DNA of 17,146 bases from Candidatus Pacearchaeota archaeon. Its GTDB lineage: Archaea; Nanobdellota; Nanobdellia; Pacearchaeales; GW2011-AR1. This document shows, piece after piece, positions 6,397 through 12,897 of this stretch; within the stretch, counting starts at the first letter, position 1; each line of letters starts with the position of its first letter. A program made the position numbers and the translations under genes. Location: assembly GCA_002689985.1 (NCBI GenBank), contig NZDC01000012.1, positions 1-17,146 on the forward strand, written 5' to 3'. The notes under the pieces are model-generated. The model had not been told where the DNA came from and ran no database searches. It was given only the letters and a program-made list of their open reading frames with translations.

Positions 6397-7326
6397 TTAC
6401 CTCTTAATAGCTCCATAAATTAAAGGTAAAGCAATAGTTGCATCACAACAAACATTAACATATTTCCCATCTTTTTCCATCTTTCCCCACGAGATTCCTT
6501 CTACTAATGGAGCACCACTTGAACCTCCTGATTCAGGACGATCTGTTGTTATTTGAATTCCATAATTTGCACCTTCTTTATTTGAAAATTGCATTGCTTG
6601 TTGAATGAAATTTTTTGGTAATCCTCCACCAACATAAATAACTCCTGCCTTTTTACATGTCCAAGCAAGATCCAAAATCTCTTTTAAATCATCAAAAACA
6701 TCAACATTTAATTTTTCAATATTTTCTTTTTTTACTAATCTACCCCATATCATTAAACCTATTCCAGAATCTGCAATTCCCGGACAAAAAATAGGAATTT
6801 TCTTTTCATAACAAATTCTTAAAATACTTTTTTTATCTTCTATATTTTTTCCAATCTCCCACAAAAATTCTCTAATATTCATTTTTTTAGGTAAATTAGG
6901 ATATATATTTTCAAAAAAGTCTTCTAACTTTTTATAAACATCATTTTTTAATAGAACATCATAGATTCTATCAATATTCTTATCTCTTAGTTCAATATCA
7001 TTCGCATTTTCTACTTGTTCTTCTAATTGATAATGTTTTTCTCCTAAAGCTTCTATTAAATCATGTGTTAAATTAGCACCCGTTGTTACAAAAACATCAG
7101 CTACTTTTTCATCCAACATATCAATAATTATTTCTTTCATTCCTCCAGGAACCATTGCTCCAGCAACACCTAAAAAAGTCTTACAATCTTTATCATTAAT
7201 CATATCTTTTAAAATATTACTTGCTTTTCCAATTTTTCTAGCTCCAAATCCAATATGATTCATATCATTGACTAATTCAGATATTTTCATATCCTTCTTT
7301 ATCTTAATTTGTTTAATTTCTCTCAT
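6397..7326 (-). CDS. dys: deoxyhypusine synthase
   Basis: 309 residues with the start used here. The enzyme transfers the aminobutyl group of spermidine to one lysine of translation factor aIF5A, using NAD, in the cytoplasm. Family motifs seen (numbers from this start): VAGAMVPGG (about 55-63) and FVTTGANL (79-86) of the NAD site, PIFCPGIADSGIG, GVIYVGGGLPKNF, RPESGGSSGAP, and SWGKM with the active-site lysine (Lys282; compare SWGKI in human DHS). The frame extends 13 codons upstream to an ATG at 7365, but a TATA box (7348-7356) lies inside that extension, exactly 21 nt before the ATG at 7326, and the extension (MHMFLKLSFLQNI) is not family-like. I therefore prefer 7326. It is divergent from the 71-aa membrane protein. 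Confidence 0.95.
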   Translation of the reverse strand: MREIKQIKIKKDMKISELVNDMNHIGFGARKIGKASNILKDMINDKDCKTFLGVAGAMVPGGMKEIIIDMLDEKVADVFVTTGANLTHDLIEALGEKHYQLEEQVENANDIELRDKNIDRIYDVLLKNDVYKKLEDFFENIYPNLPKKMNIREFLWEIGKNIEDKKSILRICYEKKIPIFCPGIADSGIGLMIWGRLVKKENIEKLNVDVFDDLKEILDLAWTCKKAGVIYVGGGLPKNFIQQAMQFSNKEGANYGIQITTDRPESGGSSGAPLVEGISWGKMEKDGKYVNVCCDATIALPLIYGAIKR

Positions 7327-7347
7327 AATATTTTGTAAAAAACTTAA

Positions 7348-7356
7348 TTTTAAAAA
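7348..7356 (-). promoter_or_regulatory. TATA box of deoxyhypusine synthase
   Basis: TTTTTAAAA on the minus strand, ending 21 nt before the ATG at 7326. It lies within the longer possible reading frame and decides the start. Confidence 0.55.
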
Positions 7357-7420
7357 CATATGCATTTACTTATTTTATAAAAATCTGCTAAAAAATACTA
7401 TACACTCTACAATCAAAATC

Positions 7421-7430
7421 TTTTTAAATA
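7421..7430 (+). promoter_or_regulatory. TATA box of the 71-aa membrane protein gene
   Basis: TTTTTAAATA ends 22 nt before the ATG at 7453; leaderless-type spacing. Confidence 0.55.
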
Positions 7431-7452
7431 AAAAAATTAGATAATATATACA

Positions 7453-7668
7453 ATGAATAAATGGCTTGAACTTATACTAGGATTAATCTTGCTTGTAGGA
7501 ACAATCTTAATTGCATGGTCCTCATCAGCGTATTCGTGGACACTACTTGGAAAAGACTTTAATTTTCTTCACTCAGCATGGGTTTTTCTAAAAGGAGGAG
7601 TTTTCTGGTTTACAATATTGCTTGGACTTCTTTTTATAATGCTTGGAATTAGTGATTTAAAAGAATAA
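7453..7668 (+). CDS. 71-aa two-TM protein, unknown
   Basis: Two hydrophobic segments (about residues 4-22 and 46-65) are joined by a loop rich in Trp, Ser, Phe and Gly, and the chain ends in the short charged tail SDLKE. The strong TATA box at the correct distance and ordinary codon use support a real gene. No catalytic motif is visible. I have an impression that similar WLELILGLILL...LGISDLKE proteins occur in other DPANN genomes, but no search could be done. It is transcribed divergently from deoxyhypusine synthase and convergently to the 43-aa gene. Function cannot be assigned. Confidence 0.7.
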   Translation: MNKWLELILGLILLVGTILIAWSSSAYSWTLLGKDFNFLHSAWVFLKGGVFWFTILLGLLFIMLGISDLKE

Positions 7669-7804
7669 AAAAACTTTTAAATAAATATTTCTAAAATACT
7701 TTTAAATCTTTTCTAGTACCCCAATCAATAAGAATCCAAATTTAATTAAGTACACTTTCTAAAAATTTAATAAAGTTAAAAAAATAAAATAAAAATTAAT
7801 ACAA
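7669..7804. other. region between convergent small membrane genes
   Basis: Between the stops of the 71-aa (+) and 43-aa (-) genes there is only AT-rich sequence. It holds a direct repeat of ACTTTTAAAT at 7673-7682 and 7698-7707, which could be stray TATA boxes or termination signals. No ORF with a supported start was seen. Confidence 0.4.
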
Positions 7805-7936
7805 TTATTCAAGCATAAAGCCAACAATTGCTGCAACTGCTCCACCAATAACATCTAAGAATATTCCAGTTACCCAGTGACCTACTACTGCTACAATACC
7901 TGCAATAACAATCACCCATTTTTGCCAATCAGCCAT
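7805..7936 (-). CDS. 43-aa hydrophobic small protein with strong Shine-Dalgarno
   Basis: 43 codons from ATG to TAA. The product begins MADWQKWVIVIAGIVAVVGHW and continues with a second Gly/Ala/Val/Ile-rich stretch (about 25-41), giving one long or two short membrane segments with a polar N-terminus. AAGGAGGT (7941-7948 on the minus strand) lies 4 nt before the ATG and matches the archaeal anti-SD almost perfectly. A TATA box at 7983-7990 predicts a leader of roughly 20 nt, so this gene is leadered, unlike most neighbours; strong, independent translation is inferred. It lies downstream of SpoIIM with its own promoter. Family not firmly recognised; small Gly-rich membrane proteins of this kind seem common in DPANN genomes. 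Confidence 0.75.
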   Translation of the reverse strand: MADWQKWVIVIAGIVAVVGHWVTGIFLDVIGGAVAAIVGFMLE

Positions 7937-7940
7937 TTTA

Positions 7941-7948
7941 ACCTCCTT
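7941..7948 (-). promoter_or_regulatory. strong Shine-Dalgarno of the 43-aa gene
   Basis: AAGGAGGT on the minus strand, 4 nt before the ATG at 7936. Together with the one at 6144-6151 it is among the few clear SD sequences in this mostly leaderless window. Confidence 0.65.
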
Positions 7949-7982
7949 GATTTGATTTAATAAGAATAATAATGAAAAGGAG

Positions 7983-7990
7983 TATTTAAA
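7983..7990 (-). promoter_or_regulatory. TATA box of the 43-aa gene
   Basis: TTTAAATA on the minus strand, 46 nt before the ATG at 7936, giving room for a short leader carrying the SD. Confidence 0.4.
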
Positions 7991-8000
7991 ATTAACTGAT

Positions 8001-8588
8001 TTATTTATAAATAAAGATAAGAGTTCCTTCTATAATTGCTGCAATAATTAAAAGAGGAAGAATAATGAATAAAAAAACTCTTAAAGAATTTATTAGATAT
8101 TCTCTAAAAGATTTACTTTTATTTTTTCTAAAAATAAATGTACCAAATTTCAAACCCAAACCAAATGAAATAAAAATTGCAGGTAATTCAAATATCCCAT
8201 GAGGTAAAAGTTTCCACAAAATGATAAATCCTTCTCTTTCTACACTAATTGATGCAACAAAACCTAATAAATAACCATTAATAATAGTTGCAATAATTGG
8301 AAAAATACCTAATAAAACTCCAAAAATTATTCCAAAAAGACTAGTTTGTGAATTATTTAGTAAGATAAATCTAATTAATTCTCCCTGAGACATATTTTGA
8401 GTCTTTTCTAGAAGTTCTTTAATAAATTTTAATATCTGTTCTACAACAGATTGAGGGGTTGGAATGAAAAAACCAACTAAAATAAAAACTATAAAAATTC
8501 CGATAATTAAATATATAAAATTCTTAGATTCCTTAATGTAATTCCAACTTTTCTTATATTCCCTCTTTAAATTAAAATTATATTTCAT
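8001..8588 (-). CDS. stage II sporulation protein M (SpoIIM/DUF95) family membrane protein
   Basis: 195 residues with about five hydrophobic segments (roughly 24-42, 84-112, 124-150, 168-190). The family hallmarks are visible: NGYLLGF near residue 104 and LPHGIFELPAIFIS near 128-141. In sporulating bacteria SpoIIM belongs to a peptidoglycan-remodelling complex for engulfment. Archaeal members lack that context, and their role is unknown, perhaps in membrane shape or transport. The start codon follows the rhomboid stop by 1 nt, so the two are almost certainly translated from one mRNA. Length is typical of the family. Confidence 0.88.
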   Translation of the reverse strand: MKYNFNLKREYKKSWNYIKESKNFIYLIIGIFIVFILVGFFIPTPQSVVEQILKFIKELLEKTQNMSQGELIRFILLNNSQTSLFGIIFGVLLGIFPIIATIINGYLLGFVASISVEREGFIILWKLLPHGIFELPAIFISFGLGLKFGTFIFRKNKSKSFREYLINSLRVFLFIILPLLIIAAIIEGTLIFIYK

Positions 8589-8589
8589 T

Positions 8590-9261
8590 TTAACTAAAAT
8601 GCTTACTAATATATTGAGTTTTCTTTTTATAAGTATTTTTTAGATAAACTCCATAAATTAATCCTGCAATTAATCCTCCAAGATGTGCTGTATTTCCAAT
8701 CGGAATATTTCCTGCAGCAGAAATAAACCAAAGAACAATTAAAATTCCTGGGGCAGCATATTTCATTTTTATTGGAATTGGAATAAACATTATATAAACA
8801 GGTAAATTAGGAGTAATTATCATTAAAAATCCAACTAATCCAAATAAAGCTCCTGAAGCTCCAACAGCAAATCTAAATAAATCTCCTTTAAAAATTAGAG
8901 AAAATAAAACAAAAAATAATCCTGCAAATAATCCAGATATTAAATATAAATACAAATATCTTTTAGCACCTAAAATTTTCTCAACTAAGGATCCAATAAA
9001 AAGTAAAGAGAACATATTTGCAAAAATATGAAAGAAACCACCATGCATAAACATGCTTGTTAAAAAAGTCCAAAGATATTTCGCTTGAAAAATATTAGCA
9101 GGTTTTATTGCAATATAATCTAAAAATTTAGTATTATTCAAAATTAAAATGCTAAAAATAATAAATAAAACAACATTAATTAAAATTAAATTTGTATTTA
9201 TACTAAGACTAGCAAAAAAACTTCTTTTTTTCTTAGGATAAATTCTATAAACTCCAACCAT
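8590..9261 (-). CDS. rhomboid family intramembrane serine protease
   Basis: 223 residues, about six membrane segments. The rhomboid signature is complete: HGGFFHIFANM (His73, His78, Asn82; equivalent to the H-x-x-x-N of GlpG), GASGALFG with the nucleophile Ser136, and AHLGGLIAG with the catalytic His193. The enzyme cleaves transmembrane substrates within the lipid bilayer. A short basic N-terminus (YPKKKRS) and a basic C-terminal tail fit cytoplasmic ends. It starts 8 nt after the TFE stop and ends 1 nt before SpoIIM, giving a TFE-rhomboid-SpoIIM order. Its substrate is not evident; the single-pass HtrA-like protein and small membrane proteins of this window are possible but untested targets. 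Confidence 0.95.
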   Translation of the reverse strand: MVGVYRIYPKKKRSFFASLSINTNLILINVVLFIIFSILILNNTKFLDYIAIKPANIFQAKYLWTFLTSMFMHGGFFHIFANMFSLLFIGSLVEKILGAKRYLYLYLISGLFAGLFFVLFSLIFKGDLFRFAVGASGALFGLVGFLMIITPNLPVYIMFIPIPIKMKYAAPGILIVLWFISAAGNIPIGNTAHLGGLIAGLIYGVYLKNTYKKKTQYISKHFS

Positions 9262-9269
9262 ATTTAAAA

Positions 9270-10016
9270 TTATTTTTTCTTTTTCTTAAAAGATTTCTTC
9301 TTTTTTGTTTTCTTAATCTTATGTTTCTTGTTTATCTTCTTTTTTGTTTTCTTTTTCTTAATAGGTTTTTTAATCTTCTTTTTAACAATCTTTTTCTTTA
9401 ATTTATCTCTCTCTTTCTTCTTAGCTAGTCTTTTTTCTAATTTTATCTTTTCCTCTTTTTTAATTTCTTTAAGTTTAATCTTATCTATCTTTTCTTTTTC
9501 TTTTGCAATCTCTTCGTTAACAAATTCTAATTCTCTTTCTAATTTAGCCACATTCTTCTTAAATTCCCTTAAAACCTTATTATTATCTTTTATAGTGAAG
9601 ATGCTTCCACATTCATTACAAGTAAAATCATGTAGTAATGCATTCTCCTCGTTAAATTCTATATTACATCTCTCGCAGATATAAAATTGTTTTAATTCCC
9701 TGCTTTTTATCTGATTGTTAAATTGTTCGATTCTTTTTTCTAGAATCTTTCTCAGAAATTCTAGAGATTTAAAAATTTCAATTTTCCAAAAGTAAGTATA
9801 CCATCCCTTTCTCTTATCCTTTTTCCTTATTGATGATACTAATCCATTATCTGAAAGTTTATAGAGAATATTTCTTGCTTGATTAATTGTAATATCCATC
9901 TTTTTTGCAATAAGAAATTCATTAATATGTTTTTTACTATCAAGTAAATTAACTATATCTTCTACTTGTTTTCCAACAACAATTGTTACGACTTCTTTAA
10001 GAAATTTTGTTAACAT
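9270..10016 (-). CDS. tfe: transcription initiation factor TFE-alpha (TFIIE-alpha homologue) with long lysine tail
   Basis: 248 residues. TFE helps TBP/TFB and RNA polymerase open promoters. The N-terminal winged helix (about 15-80, with NEFLIAKKMDITINQARNILYKL typical of TFE, spanning 32-54) is followed by a helical linker (80-110) and a zinc ribbon with CERC (Cys114, Cys117) and CNEC (Cys133, Cys136). A charged coiled-coil stretch follows to about 180. Residues 181-248 form an extremely basic tail, 40 of 68 residues being Lys, absent from ordinary TFE (usually about 170-190 aa). The tail probably binds DNA or RNA nonspecifically, perhaps like a histone tail. A BRE/TATA pair 22 nt upstream supports the start. 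It heads the rhomboid-SpoIIM operon. Confidence 0.9.
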   Translation of the reverse strand: MLTKFLKEVVTIVVGKQVEDIVNLLDSKKHINEFLIAKKMDITINQARNILYKLSDNGLVSSIRKKDKRKGWYTYFWKIEIFKSLEFLRKILEKRIEQFNNQIKSRELKQFYICERCNIEFNEENALLHDFTCNECGSIFTIKDNNKVLREFKKNVAKLERELEFVNEEIAKEKEKIDKIKLKEIKKEEKIKLEKRLAKKKERDKLKKKIVKKKIKKPIKKKKTKKKINKKHKIKKTKKKKSFKKKKK

Positions 10017-10038
10017 CTGAATAATAAAAATAATTCAA

Positions 10039-10053
10039 ATAAATACCTTTCGG
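10039..10053 (-). promoter_or_regulatory. BRE and TATA box of TFE
   Basis: On the minus strand CCGAAAGG (BRE-like purine stretch) is followed by TATTTAT, 22 nt before the ATG at 10016. The GC-containing BRE stands out in the surrounding AT-rich DNA. Confidence 0.5.
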
Positions 10054-10157
10054 TTTGCTATTAATAATTATTTATTAAATATTACAAAAAAAATAAAGTT
10101 TTTAAACCTATATACCTTATCATATATATTAAAATATAGATTTATAATTATAATAAA

Positions 10158-10697
10158 ATGGGGTGGTTTGATAAAAAAGAGAAAGAAAAAGGGATTCCAT
10201 CATTACCTAAACTCCCAAAACTTCCTGAACTCCCAAGAATAGATGATGAAATAGATTATTCTGACAAACCAATACATCAATTACCTAGTTTTCCAAATAG
10301 TTCTTTTGGAGAAAAATTTTCTCAAGAGGCTATAAAAGATGCTATTGCTGGGGAAAAAGAGAGTGAAGAGGTTTTTGATCCAAATGAATTTGCACAGGAT
10401 AGAATGCAAATGATGGAAAAGCCTCTAACAAGAGAAATTCCTGAAGGATTTAAAGACGTAACAAAGAAAGTAAGGAAAATTGAACCTGTTTTTATAAGAC
10501 TAGATAAATTTGAAGAAAGTTTACAAATATTTGATGAAACAAAAAGTAAAATATTAGAAATAGAAAAAATATTAAGAGACATAAAAGAAATAAAAGATGA
10601 TGAAGAAAGAGAATTAAGTTCTTGGGAAAATGAAATTCAATTAATAAAAAAACAAATTGAAAAAGTAGATAAAGAAATTTTTTCTAGAATAGAATGA
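10158..10697 (+). CDS. Pro-rich and coiled-coil protein, unknown
   Basis: 179 residues. After a charged start (MGWFDKKEKEK) comes a repetitive proline region with a P-x-L-P pattern (PSLPKLPKLPELPRI, 14-28), then a disordered acidic linker, then EPVFIRLDKFEESL (109-122) leading into a C-terminal coiled coil (about 116-178). No membrane segment or catalytic motif is present. Its stop codon overlaps the ATG of the next gene as ATGA, so both are made together and may bind each other through their coiled coils. The Pro-rich part looks like a ligand for a binding partner. An AT box near 10128-10135 could be its TATA. I recall similar MGWF...PELP proteins in DPANN genomes but cannot check that; the function is unknown. 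Confidence 0.7.
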   Translation: MGWFDKKEKEKGIPSLPKLPKLPELPRIDDEIDYSDKPIHQLPSFPNSSFGEKFSQEAIKDAIAGEKESEEVFDPNEFAQDRMQMMEKPLTREIPEGFKDVTKKVRKIEPVFIRLDKFEESLQIFDETKSKILEIEKILRDIKEIKDDEERELSSWENEIQLIKKQIEKVDKEIFSRIE

Positions 10698-11080
10698 AAA
10701 CTAAGAATAAGAAGGTAAAAAATGAAAATACAATACATATTAAAATTAATTATGAAGAAGCACTTCAGTCAAAAAAAGATATTCTTTTATCAGAGATGAA
10801 TTTACTAAGAGTCATAAAAATAGTAAAAAAATATAAACTTTTAAGATTAAATGAATTTAAATTAAAGATAAAATTATATAGAAAAATAAGAGAAATAAAT
10901 AATAGTATAAAAAAATTACAAAATACTCTTCCAAAAACAGATATGCCTGATATATTAAAAGAAGAAAAACCTCTTAAAAGAATAAATAATCAAAAAAGAG
11001 TAATCAAAGAAAGAAAATATGATGATAAAATAGAATCCCAACTTCAAGATATTCAAAGTAAACTTAATTCTCTAAATTGA
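10694..11080 (+). CDS. coiled-coil protein coupled to the Pro-rich protein, unknown
   Basis: 128 residues, strongly basic. The N-terminus (MKTKNKKVKN) leads into long heptad-like helices (about 20-77), then a short break with KTDMPDILKEEKPL (81-94) and a C-terminal amphipathic helix ending in LQDIQSKLNSLN. No membrane segment, zinc motif or catalytic residue is visible. The ATGA overlap with the gene upstream indicates translational coupling and equal dosage, so a complex of the two is likely. The gene ends about 56 nt before AlaRS, which has its own promoter. Function unknown. Confidence 0.65.
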   Translation: MKTKNKKVKNENTIHIKINYEEALQSKKDILLSEMNLLRVIKIVKKYKLLRLNEFKLKIKLYRKIREINNSIKKLQNTLPKTDMPDILKEEKPLKRINNQKRVIKERKYDDKIESQLQDIQSKLNSLN

Positions 11081-11107
11081 ATGTAATTAGTTAAAGATAA
11101 ACAAATA

Positions 11108-11116
11108 TTTTTAAAA
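11108..11116 (+). promoter_or_regulatory. TATA box of alanyl-tRNA synthetase gene
   Basis: TTTTTAAAA ends 20 nt before the ATG at 11137; leaderless-type spacing. Confidence 0.5.
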
Positions 11117-11136
11117 CTCTAGTTCTTAATTAAATA

Positions 11137-12885
11137 ATGATAAATAGAAAAGAATTAATAAAAAAATATATAGATTTTTTTAAATTACATAATCATAAAG
11201 AAATTCCAAATGTGAGTTTGATTCCTGAAAATGATCCTACTGTTTTGTTTACAACTGCCGGAATGCATCCATTAGTTCCATATTTGTTAGGTCAAAAACA
11301 CCCACAAGGAAAAAGACTTGTAAATGTTCAAAGATGTATAAGAACTCAAGATATAGAAGAAGTAGGAGATACATCACATCATACATTTTTTGAAATGCTC
11401 GGAAATTGGAGTTTAGGAGATTATTTTAAAAAAGAAGCAATTGAATATAGTTTTGAATTTTTAACAAAAGTTCTTAAAATTCCAATTGAAAGACTTGCAG
11501 TAAGTATTTTCAAAGGAGATAAAGACGCTCCAAAGGATAAGGAATCGGCAAAAACTTGGGAATCTTTAGGAATGAAAAAAGAAAGAATTGTTTTTTTGCC
11601 AAAGAAAGATAATTGGTGGGGTCCTGCAGGACAAACCGGTCCGTGTGGTCCAAGTACTGAAATGTTTTATTGGAAATCGAATAAAATTCCAGTACCAAAA
11701 AAATTCAATCCTAATGATGAAAGATGGGTTGAAATATGGAATGATGTTTTAATGGAATATAATAAAGATAAAAATGGAAAATATAATCTTGCAAAACAAA
11801 AAAATATTGATACTGGAATGGGTGTTGAAAGAACAATTTCTATATTAAATGGGTTAGAAGATGATTATCTAACAGATTCTTTTAAACCGATAATTGAAAG
11901 GATAGAGAACTTGTCTAATAGGAATTATAACAAACATAAAGAAAGAATGCGTATTATTGCAGACCATATTAAAGCCGCTGTTTTTATTATAAGTGATGGA
12001 GTTTTGCCAAGTAACACTGAACAAGGTTACGTATTAAGAAGACTTATAAGAAGATCAGTAAGATATGGGAAAGAAATTGGAATAAAAAATTTTGCAAAGA
12101 AAGTTGCAGAACCAGTTTTTGATATTTATAATGATTATTCTAGATTAAAGAATAATAAGAAAAAAATCTTACAAGAATTAGAAAAAGAGGAAAGTAGATT
12201 TCTAGAAAAAATAGAACAAGGAACAAAAATCTTTGAAAAAATTACTATAAACAGAAAAAAGATTTCTGGAAAAGATGCTTTTTTACTTTATCAAAGTTAT
12301 GGATTTCCTTTTGAAATGACTAAAGAACTAGCAAAAGAAAAAAATATTAAGATAGATGAAAAAAGTTTTGATCAAGAACAAAAAAAACATCAAGAACTTT
12401 CAAGAACTTCAACAGAAGGAAAATTTAAATCAGGTTTAGCAGATCATTCAGAAGCAACTACAAAACTTCATACAGCAACACATTTACTTTTAGCAGCATT
12501 AAGAAAAGTGTTAAAAGATGAAGAGATAATACAAAAAGGGTCTAATATAAATCCTGAGAGATTAAGATTGGATTTTAATTATCCTAAAAAATTAACAAAA
12601 GAAGAGTTAAAAAAAATAGAAGGTTTAGTTAATAGTCAAATACAAAAATCTTATGAAGTTATAATGGAAGAAATGTCTCCTAGTGAAGCAAAGAAAAAAG
12701 GAGCTTTAGGAGTTTTTGATGCAAAATATGGGGAAGTTGTTTCAGTTTATACAATTAAGAATTGTTCAAAAGAAATCTGTGCAGGTCCACATGTAGAAAA
12801 CATTAGTGAACTTGGACATTTTAAGATTAAAAAAGAAGAATCATCTAGCGAGGGTGTTAGAAGAATTAAAGCTATTTTAGAATAA
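11137..12885 (+). CDS. alaS: alanyl-tRNA synthetase, short bacterial/CPR-like type without C-Ala domain
   Basis: 582 residues, against roughly 870-900 in most bacteria and archaea. It charges tRNA-Ala. Aminoacylation domain: NDPTVLFTTAGMHP (32-45), QRCIRTQDIEEVGD (65-78), TFFEMLGNWSLGDYF (83-97), GPCGPSTEMF (168-177), DTGMGVERT (225-233). The tRNA-binding part includes IADHIKAAVFIISDGVLPSN (274-293) and RRLIRRSVRYG (301-311). Editing domain: HTATH (His445, His449) and CAGPH (Cys548, His552), the CxxxH motif where CGGTH is usual. The chain stops there, so the C-terminal C-Ala/DHHA1 domain is missing. The N-terminal wording (TAGMHPLVPYLLGQKHP, D-I-E-E-V-G-D) is bacterial and, from memory, closest to Patescibacteria (CPR), not archaeal. 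A TATA box 20 nt upstream supports the start. It converges on LeuRS with a 2-nt gap. Confidence 0.95.
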   Translation: MINRKELIKKYIDFFKLHNHKEIPNVSLIPENDPTVLFTTAGMHPLVPYLLGQKHPQGKRLVNVQRCIRTQDIEEVGDTSHHTFFEMLGNWSLGDYFKKEAIEYSFEFLTKVLKIPIERLAVSIFKGDKDAPKDKESAKTWESLGMKKERIVFLPKKDNWWGPAGQTGPCGPSTEMFYWKSNKIPVPKKFNPNDERWVEIWNDVLMEYNKDKNGKYNLAKQKNIDTGMGVERTISILNGLEDDYLTDSFKPIIERIENLSNRNYNKHKERMRIIADHIKAAVFIISDGVLPSNTEQGYVLRRLIRRSVRYGKEIGIKNFAKKVAEPVFDIYNDYSRLKNNKKKILQELEKEESRFLEKIEQGTKIFEKITINRKKISGKDAFLLYQSYGFPFEMTKELAKEKNIKIDEKSFDQEQKKHQELSRTSTEGKFKSGLADHSEATTKLHTATHLLLAALRKVLKDEEIIQKGSNINPERLRLDFNYPKKLTKEELKKIEGLVNSQIQKSYEVIMEEMSPSEAKKKGALGVFDAKYGEVVSVYTIKNCSKEICAGPHVENISELGHFKIKKEESSSEGVRRIKAILE

Positions 12886-12897
12886 TCTTATTCTAAA
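12876..12897. terminator. palindrome spanning the convergent AlaRS and LeuRS stops
   Basis: TTTAGAATAA (12876-12885), a TC centre, and TTATTCTAAA (12888-12897) form a perfect 10-bp inverted repeat on the junction. Both genes end in TTA-GAA-TAA (Leu-Glu-stop), so the symmetry comes from identical last codons. It may help end transcription from both sides, but the pairing is AT-rich and tight-looped. Confidence 0.35.

Noticed and set aside
7673..7707. Direct repeat ACTTTTAAAT with 25-nt period as a possible repeat array
   Set aside because: Only two short AT-rich copies, identical to common TATA-like sequence; no array, spacer or neighbouring cas gene.
9328..9684. 118-codon plus-strand ORF, Phe/Leu-rich, looks like a membrane protein
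   Set aside because: It is the complement of the TFE lysine-rich tail; AAA/AAG codons read in reverse as TTT/CTT give false hydrophobic runs.
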